A stretch of 26,440 nucleotides of DNA from Stenocarpella maydis. Taxonomy: Eukaryota; Ascomycota; Sordariomycetes; Diaporthales; Diaporthaceae. The position numbers and the translations under genes were made by a program. The DNA is taken from positions 1-26,440 of the forward strand of contig NQMI01000270.1 in the NCBI GenBank assembly GCA_002270565.1. Direction: 5' to 3'. This document shows, piece by piece, positions 20,739 to 26,440 of this stretch (positions within the stretch are counted from its first letter, which is position 1; each line of letters opens with the position of its first letter). A model generated the notes under the pieces. The model had not been told where the DNA came from. It was given only the letters and a program-made list of their open reading frames with translations, and ran no database searches.

Positions 20739-21217
20739 ATGTGTACATTGGCATTTGGCTGGCCATTTCAGCATTTTGTCATATTTGCATGTTAGACTTC
20801 CCACAGGCACACGCAAGGGGAGGCCCTGGCTCTGTGAGGGCGACGAGGTGCGATGGCGACGTGATGACTAGGTATAGCCCCTTATGTCATAGTAATGATG
20901 AGCAAAGGCTTGCCCCGCCCACTGTTATACGTAGCCGTCTGGACTTGATCTCTGAGACTCGGGGGGGGGGGCATCACGGGCAGGCGCCAGGGCAAAGGAC
21001 GTGAACGAGCCCCGAGGCATCTAACCTTTATCACGGTGCAATGTCTCTGGCACGTCAGCTGGGGTAGTCCATTCTGGTCCCGCGGTCTAGAGATGGGGTG
21101 GTTGCGATATTTGCCATGATATAGACGTTCTGGAAGGTGGGAAACAGGCATGGGGTGTCGACAGAGACCTGGATGCATGAAGAAGACTGTCATGGACGCA
21201 TGTAGACAACGCAGCAC

Positions 21218-21246
21218 GGCTGCATGGCTGCATGGCTGCATGGCTG
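21218..21246. repeat. GGCTGCAT tandem repeat, 3.6 copies
   Basis: Eight-base units start at 21218, 21226 and 21234, followed by a five-base partial unit. Confidence 0.9.
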
Positions 21247-21384
21247 TGGTGATTTTGTTTCCCATGGTCCTAGCTGTTGGCCCCATCCATGCATCCTCTG
21301 CTCTGTCGGGGGCCTGTTCTCACCCGCCAGCTGTTGTTGTGTTTCACATGAGGTCGGGAAGGGGCAGAGATGGTGGCAGATAGA

Positions 21385-21426
21385 GTGGGCGAGGGCGAGG
21401 GCGAGGGCGAGGGCGAGGGCGAGGGA
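21385..21426. repeat. GAGGGC hexamer repeat, possible G-quadruplex
   Basis: Five exact GAGGGC units (21391-21420) lie between the variants GTGGGC and GAGGGA. Successive GGG runs separated by three bases satisfy the usual G-quadruplex pattern on the plus strand. Confidence 0.88.
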
Positions 21427-22030
21427 GTGGGAGTGGGTTATGGGTTGTGTGTGTGTGGTCAACCCCGCGCGCAGTAAATCGCCTGCAGCAAGCACTATGT
21501 AGACCACACTAACAAACACGCATCGCATCGCGTCGCGTCGCCCGTGATTTGGTCGGATCCACTCCCCGATCTTCACTTTCCTCCTCTCTCCCTTCAACGT
21601 GCAGCAAGCTTGTCTCGCTATGTACACACTACTGCTGGGCCACCAGGCAGGCCACTTCAATCTTGACCCGAGAGGCCCGACCCCTCAGTGGAGCCTCTGT
21701 CTTGCTTGGCCTGGCCTTGCGGTCCTCAATGGTGCCGTCCTATTGGGCCGAAGCTCCAGCACGACAACACAGCTCTGAGGACACGGCGGGCACGGGGCAC
21801 TGCACGGGTACCGAGGTACACGTATCTAGCGTGTGTACATGTATCCGTACGTGTATCCGCACATGTAACTTTGTACAGCAAAGCACACGGTTCAATGTTG
21901 GGAGAGGAGGGAGAGAGGGTTGCAGGGTCAGGCCGTCCAACAAGATGTGTGTCGAGGTAGCCTGGGAGATTGACCTGACCTGACCTGACCACTGACTTGA
22001 TAAACCTGTTGATCTGGACTTGTTCGTTCG

Positions 22031-22101
22031 CCTTGCCTTGCCTCGCCTTCCTTGCCTTGCCTTGCCTGCCTTGTCTTGTTGCCTTGCCTTGACCTGACCT
22101 T
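22031..22101. repeat. Degenerate CCTTG pentamer array
   Basis: A run of CCTTG/CCTCG/CCTGC-type units, fully pyrimidine-plus-G on the plus strand, preceded (about 21971-21990) and followed by CCTGA units. Confidence 0.8.
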
Positions 22102-22300
22102 CCCAGGTATACTAATATCCCGCTCCAAAAGTTGGAAGCGACCTGAGGCGAACCAACTTCACCATCCGGCGCACGGCATCGGTGATATGTCTCTCGACCT
22201 CGACAGATCGAGCCACCCATACAGCCTGGCTCGCCTGACAGAGTACAAATCCCAGACAGAGAGACCATCTCAGCCGGTGCCCACCAGGCCCGGGCCACCC

Positions 22301-22347
22301 TGCTGCTACTACTACTACTACTGCTACTACTGCTACTACTACTGCTC
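22301..22347. repeat. (TAC/TGC)n trinucleotide repeat
   Basis: Trinucleotide units TGC and TAC alternate in blocks; non-coding here. Confidence 0.88.
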
Positions 22348-22482
22348 CACGATCCACCGCACCCACGGTCCATCTGATCCACAATCTTCTGTCATAGTCG
22401 CCAGCGCATCCGACTGCTGATTGATTATTCTACACTATTTCTTCTTGAGCCTTCGACACCCTCCTGCATACATACTATGTAA

Positions 22483-22507
22483 CCTGCCCTGCCCTGCCCT
22501 GCCCTGC
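22483..22507. repeat. CCTGC pentamer repeat, 5 copies
   Basis: Five exact consecutive CCTGC units. Confidence 0.92.
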
Positions 22508-22837
22508 GCCTGCATCGCCGATAGCTGCGCCCACCTGTCACCCCTCCCCCCACCCAGTCGCCAGTGCCCCCAGTCGGTGAGAGGAGTGACGCTGGCCCTG
22601 ACCCCGACGAGCCGGACCAGGTGCTTGGTCGAGCCAGTGACGCTGCTGCAGGCTCTCTGCAACACTGCAGGAGCAAGCACCCTTCGCTTCAGCCTTGTTT
22701 TTTTCTTCTTTCTTTTTTGTTTATCTTTAAACTTCGCGTGCGTACCTACGAGGAAGACCCCTTCGAAAACTGCCTCCTGCATCTGAGATCGACAACCCCC
22801 GGCAATCCCATGTAGCCCGTCCCAGGCTCTCCTAGTT

Positions 22838-22847
22838 TACCTAGGTA
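22838..22847. repeat. TACCTAGGTA palindrome
   Basis: Fourth perfect copy in the window, about 770 bp upstream of the Tem1-type start codon. Confidence 0.85.
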
Positions 22848-23392
22848 TTGTAGCGTGCAGTATGTGTCTGCTCTCTGTACCTGAATGTGCCCCCCCCCCA
22901 GGCCGGCTTATCCATGTCGCATTTCAGCCCACGCTGCACCACCAAAACTCGCCGTCACCAATCATCCCTCCCTCCCACATCCTCCCCTCTACACGCCTTG
23001 GTCCCGGCCTCGACCTCAACGTTGCTTCATCTTGCACCGAACTCGCCCTCCCGCGGCGACTAATAACAGCACGACTAATCCATCTCTGACTAGAACAGCA
23101 CCAGCTGAGCGCTAATCCAGCTGCTCCCTCCCTCGCGCTTCACATAGGCCGACGCCTTGCCAAGGTGCTCTGTCCCTCCCCGGACGGCCTTGTTGGTCTC
23201 ATCCCTAGGAAGCACACACGCCTTCTTCATGAGGCTGCTGCTGGGATAAGGCCTCTCTCCGCCTGCCTCGAGCCCCTCGTTCCCACCTCACCTCACCTCA
23301 CCACGCCCTCGGAGCCCGACAATCACCACCACCTACCTTGTTTGATCCCGGTGCCGGTGACGACCGCCGCAGAGTCAACGCCGCCAACCTGG

Positions 23393-23552
23393 GTAAGTCA
23401 GAACCCCCCGGGGCGCTTAGGCCGTCGCCCGCCTTCCGAAGGCCATGCGCTCCCAGGCGCAACCCTCGTTATTAGACTTGTCTCACTTCGGCACACCTAC
23501 TCCCGCCCCGTCATCCCCTTCACACCTGCTGACTCGACCTCCGTCCGCCCAG
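23393..23552 (+). other. Probable 5'UTR intron of Tem1-type gene
   Basis: A full-consensus donor GTAAGT at 23393 pairs with a branch-like GCTGAC (23528-23533) and acceptor CGCCCAG ending at 23552, 59 bp before the start codon. No in-frame ATG precedes 23612 in this open stretch, so the intron would be in the leader. Confidence 0.6.
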
Positions 23553-23611
23553 ATCCATCGTCAACAATAACGGCGGGGTCCCCAGCCCACTCGTACCACG
23601 CGACAGACATT

Positions 23612-24625
23612 ATGGACGATCAGCCGCCCGTGGACGGCCAGGAGGATACTTTCGGTGGCATTAACGGCTCCCCAAACATGGCCGGCGGACACGGCTTCGA
23701 GAACGGCCACCCCCGTCCACACCAGTCGCAATCATTCGACTCACCTATGGCTGATGCAACCTACTCACCCGATGAAATGGATCCCGCATCGCGCTACGCC
23801 ACTCCTCCAATCCCACAGAGCGCCCAAGCAGGCCCCAACATCTCCAGGCCGCCCTCACAGGTCTCCAGCCAGGGCTATGCAGATCGCGCATCCGCAGGCG
23901 TGCCCTCAGAGTCAACCGCCGCAAACGGTCGAAACCATGTCGTAATAAAAGTCGGCATGGTGGGGGATGCGCAGATCGGAAAGACGTCGTTGATGGTCAA
24001 ATACGTCGAGGGCAGCTGGGACGAGGACTATATCCAGACGCTGGGCGTCAACTTCATGGAGAAGACAATCAGCATCCGGAATACAGAGATTACCTTCAGT
24101 ATCTGGGACCTGGGCGGCCAGCGCGAATTTGTCAACATGTTGCCTCTGGTCTGCAACGATGCTGTCGCCATCCTATTCATGTTCGACCTGACGCGCAAGA
24201 GCACTCTGAACAGCATCAAGGAGTGGTATCGCCAAGGGCGCGGCTTCAACAAGACGGCCATCCCTATCCTGGTCGGCACCAAGTACGACCACTTTGTGAA
24301 CTTCCCACGCGAGGACCAGGAAGAGATATCGAATCAGGTACGGATGCCTCGTAGCGGCTGCAGTCCCCGACCACCTCAAGGCTAACCCCACATGCAAAGG
24401 CCCGCCGTTTCGCAAAGGCAATGCGGGCTGCCCTGATATTCAGCAGCACCAGCCATAGTATCAACGTGCAAAAGGTTCGTCATCCTTCGCAGCCCGCATC
24501 GGTTTCAGGGTGCTGACTGGTCCCAGATATTCAAGATCGTGCTGTCCAAAGCCTTCGACCTGAAATGTACAATACCCGAGATCGAGAATGTCGGCGAGCC
24601 GCTCCTCCTTTACCAAAACTGCTAG
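23612..24625 (+). CDS. Tem1/Spg1-type small GTPase (septation network)
   Basis: The predicted protein has 299 aa from exons 23612-24337, 24400-24474 and 24527-24625 (900 nt, both introns phase 0). It is a Ras-superfamily GTPase of the Tem1 (mitotic exit) / Spg1 (septation initiation) class, which acts at spindle pole bodies to trigger septation through a kinase cascade. A ~107-residue Pro/Ser-rich extension precedes the G domain. Motifs are P-loop GDAQIGKTS (118-126), effector region [10 protein letters not shown], switch [10 protein letters not shown] (166-173) and TKYD (223-226) in place of NKxD, which is characteristic of this class. A helix with [14 protein letters not shown] follows. The C-terminus ends in QNC with no CAAX prenylation box, as expected for Spg1/Tem1. 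ATG 23612 is the first ATG in the frame. Introns of 62 and 52 nt have clear branch sites (GCTAAC, GCTGAC). Confidence 0.93.
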
Positions 24626-25849
24626 TCATGACCTCCTTGCGTCGTACTGGTATGCGCCGACGATATTTTGTTCGCAAACTTCGCCCACTTCTATCGAGGC
24701 TGTCGACCAAAACCAAGCTCGGTCGACCACACATCGACATCATACATTGCCAGCTGCGTTAACACCCCGGGTCGAACGCTCAAAATGATTCCTTGGCCAC
24801 CGGAACATTCTGCCCCCCCCCCTTTTATCACCCTGGCCATGCTGTGTACCCCATCGAAGGACTACACGACGTCAGGACAAAAGGCACAATGATGCAATTG
24901 CATCAAGTCTTTGTGCGAGAAAAGCACAGCTAGCGGGGCAGAGGGCATGTACGAGAAGGAAGGTATTGGATCAGCAAGGGTCAGGGCACCTATCCACAGA
25001 AGAGAAAAGAGGGCAGATCGAAAGATTCTTGCTCCAGAGCTGCAATCGCATGTATTCTGCCAGAAAGAGCAGGAGAGACACATGGATGATTGATTGATTC
25101 ACATAAAGCATTAGGGTTGTTTTCTCGGTATTGGTACTACCGGACGGAACATGGACTTTTGATTTGTCATTCGGCGTCTGATATTCGCCTTTCCCTTTGT
25201 CCTCTTCTGTGGTCTTTTCCTGCTTGGTTGCGCGATCCGGAAGTTCAGGCGTGAAAGAGCTGCAAGGAGCAGAAGTATCAAACCAAGGGGCGAATTTGCA
25301 AAAAGGGAGGGGGCTTGTGTGCTGGGAAGGGGGGGGGGCGCATTATCCCGTGGAATCATCACATCATATCGTATTCATCCTGTAATTTCATATTTTCACA
25401 AGCCATTAGCACAAGAAGCAAGCCTCTGGGGTTCAAGTGGCATTCACGCAGACAAGACCAACCCCCCCCCCCCCGGAAGACATACAAGGAAGTGCATTGG
25501 CCTCTCTGCGCACGCCTTTAACCATTACTGCTTGTCAGATCAAGTCCAGCCAGTCAAATGAATGTTATTGGAAGATCTGTTGATATGGAGAAACTATTAT
25601 AGTCCATCGCTCTGCCAGGTGGGCTGAGGAGAACCTGTTGAAAAGTGAGCCCAGAATCTTGATTCATGACAGATAGTTGGAAAAAAAGCTGCCTTGCGGC
25701 GAGTTGTTATAGTAGATGGTACATACTTAGAAGTCCGCTGTTCAGCCACACATCCGAGACAGCATTGTTTCCACGCCTTCCATATCTGATAGACATTGGT
25801 ATTAGTTATGCTATCTTACAAGACACTGAAACATATTGTTACGGGGGTA
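24626..25849. other. Intergenic downstream of Tem1-type gene
   Basis: Contains the 3'UTR of the GTPase gene on the left. Open frames are short and unrecognisable. Homopolymers occur at 24813-24822 (C10), 25329-25338 (G10) and 25462-25474 (C13). Confidence 0.5.
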
Positions 25850-26128
25850 AATAAGAGTGAATTACGGTAAGAACCCAAAGAAAACATAATTCAGAAGGAT
25901 GCTGTAGGCCTAGAACTACTATAAGATACTCAACTTTACTATAAGACAAGCCTTTATATTCTAAATACCTTAGCTTAAAATCTCCGTTTTTTAGAATTTC
26001 TTTACTATTCTTTTTTATATAGACCTCTTTTTAAAGACTTCTTTAATAGCATAAGAGATCTTTTCTATTCTAAAGCTTCTTTAAGTTGCTTCTTTAAAGA
26101 TACTTACTTAAATAGCTTCCTATAATAT
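25850..26128. other. AT-rich degenerate repeat-like block
   Basis: The composition turns sharply AT-rich with many TTCTTTA, CTTTAAA and TATA words and few CpG or GC-rich words. This fits RIP-mutated repeat DNA. No protein homology is visible. Confidence 0.5.
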
Positions 26129-26440
26129 TGTAATGATCAAAGGGCTTCCGAGTAACGCAAACGAAAGATCAAAGTTTATGTTCGGAATACGTTAGGCGGT
26201 GGTTAAGCAATATTCGTTTTAACTAATAATAATCACTAGCTGCAAGGCTATCCAATATCAGGATTGAATACTTAAATTAACGACTAAAGAGTCTATTCTA
26301 TAAGAGCTATTTATTATAGTAATAACTATATCCATATATCCTATATCTCCCGACTCTTCCAGTAGGCTGCAGCTAGCACGACGCCATTAAGCTTTGCATC
26401 AAGGCTTGATTACTTCATCCTTAAGCGGCTATATCACGCG
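26129..26440. mobile_element. Possible LTR start (truncated by window end)
   Basis: The segment begins TGTAATGATC, a start common to fungal Ty3/gypsy-type LTRs, right after the AT-rich block, and its first part is less biased. No second LTR, primer-binding site or coding region is in view. This is a guess from the end motif and composition only. Confidence 0.25.

Larger units (their letters stand above)
20134..23611. other. 3.5-kb microsatellite-rich intergenic
   Basis: No gene supported between the divergent H-protein and Tem1-type genes. The interval has an unusual density of short tandem repeats (described separately), G11 at 20961-20971, C10 at 22890-22899 and a TACCTAGGTA at 22838. From about 22890 the plus strand is strongly pyrimidine-rich, typical of fungal promoters and leaders, and probably contains the Tem1-type 5'UTR. 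The left end holds the H-protein promoter. Confidence 0.55.

Noticed and set aside
21190..21660. Minus-strand open frame with an alternating Leu-Ala run
   Set aside because: The Leu-Ala run is just the translated GAGGGC microsatellite; the rest is unrecognisable.
22052..22420. Plus-strand open frame with a Tyr/Cys run
   Set aside because: Produced by the TAC/TGC trinucleotide repeat, with no domain on either side.
23165..23611. N-terminal extension of the Tem1-type frame
   Set aside because: The frame is open but has no ATG before 23612, and it contains a consensus leader intron.

Overview
The window looks like nuclear DNA of a filamentous ascomycete, most likely a Sordariomycete. The evidence is short introns (mostly 50-190 nt) with GTRNGN donors and CTRAC-like branch points, long GC-rich intergenic spaces with homopolymer and microsatellite tracts, AT-rich blocks that look RIP-mutated, and fungal-type proteins. 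The class is inferred from general protein resemblance only; I ran no search.

Layout. 1168-1870 (-) encodes a 130-aa Dap1/MAPR heme-binding protein in four exons. It is divergent, across a 470-bp intergenic, from 2341-3924 (+), a 507-aa mitochondrial TPR protein of the Mgr3 type whose only intron appears to be GC-AG. A 6.1-kb stretch with no recognisable gene follows. Then comes a 213-aa AP-1-like bZIP factor (10057-10856, +, three exons) and another 3.5-kb gene-poor stretch containing an AT-rich island. 14410-14944 (-) encodes a 153-aa small secreted cysteine-rich protein. 16063-17242 (+) is a dead cytochrome P450 with stops, a frameshift, deletions and a missing heme-binding end.

Next are two convergent housekeeping genes: hydroxymethylbilane synthase (17981-19075, +) and the glycine cleavage H protein (19413-20133, -). 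A 3.5-kb microsatellite-rich space leads to 23612-24625 (+), a 299-aa Tem1/Spg1-type GTPase with three coding exons and a probable 5'UTR intron. The window closes in AT-rich sequence (from about 25850) that looks like degenerate repeat, with a possible LTR start at 26129.

The genes do not form an operon-like or biosynthetic cluster. There is a loose heme theme: HMBS makes the tetrapyrrole, Dap1 binds heme and supports P450s in yeast, and a P450 relic is present. HMBS and GcvH are both tied to mitochondrial glycine metabolism. Nothing shows these are functionally linked here. I found no convincing new multi-gene system. The most interesting signals are the GC-AG intron, the decayed P450, recurrent palindromes such as TACCTAGGTA, thirteen long poly(G)/poly(C) tracts confined to non-coding DNA, and the secreted cysteine-rich protein.
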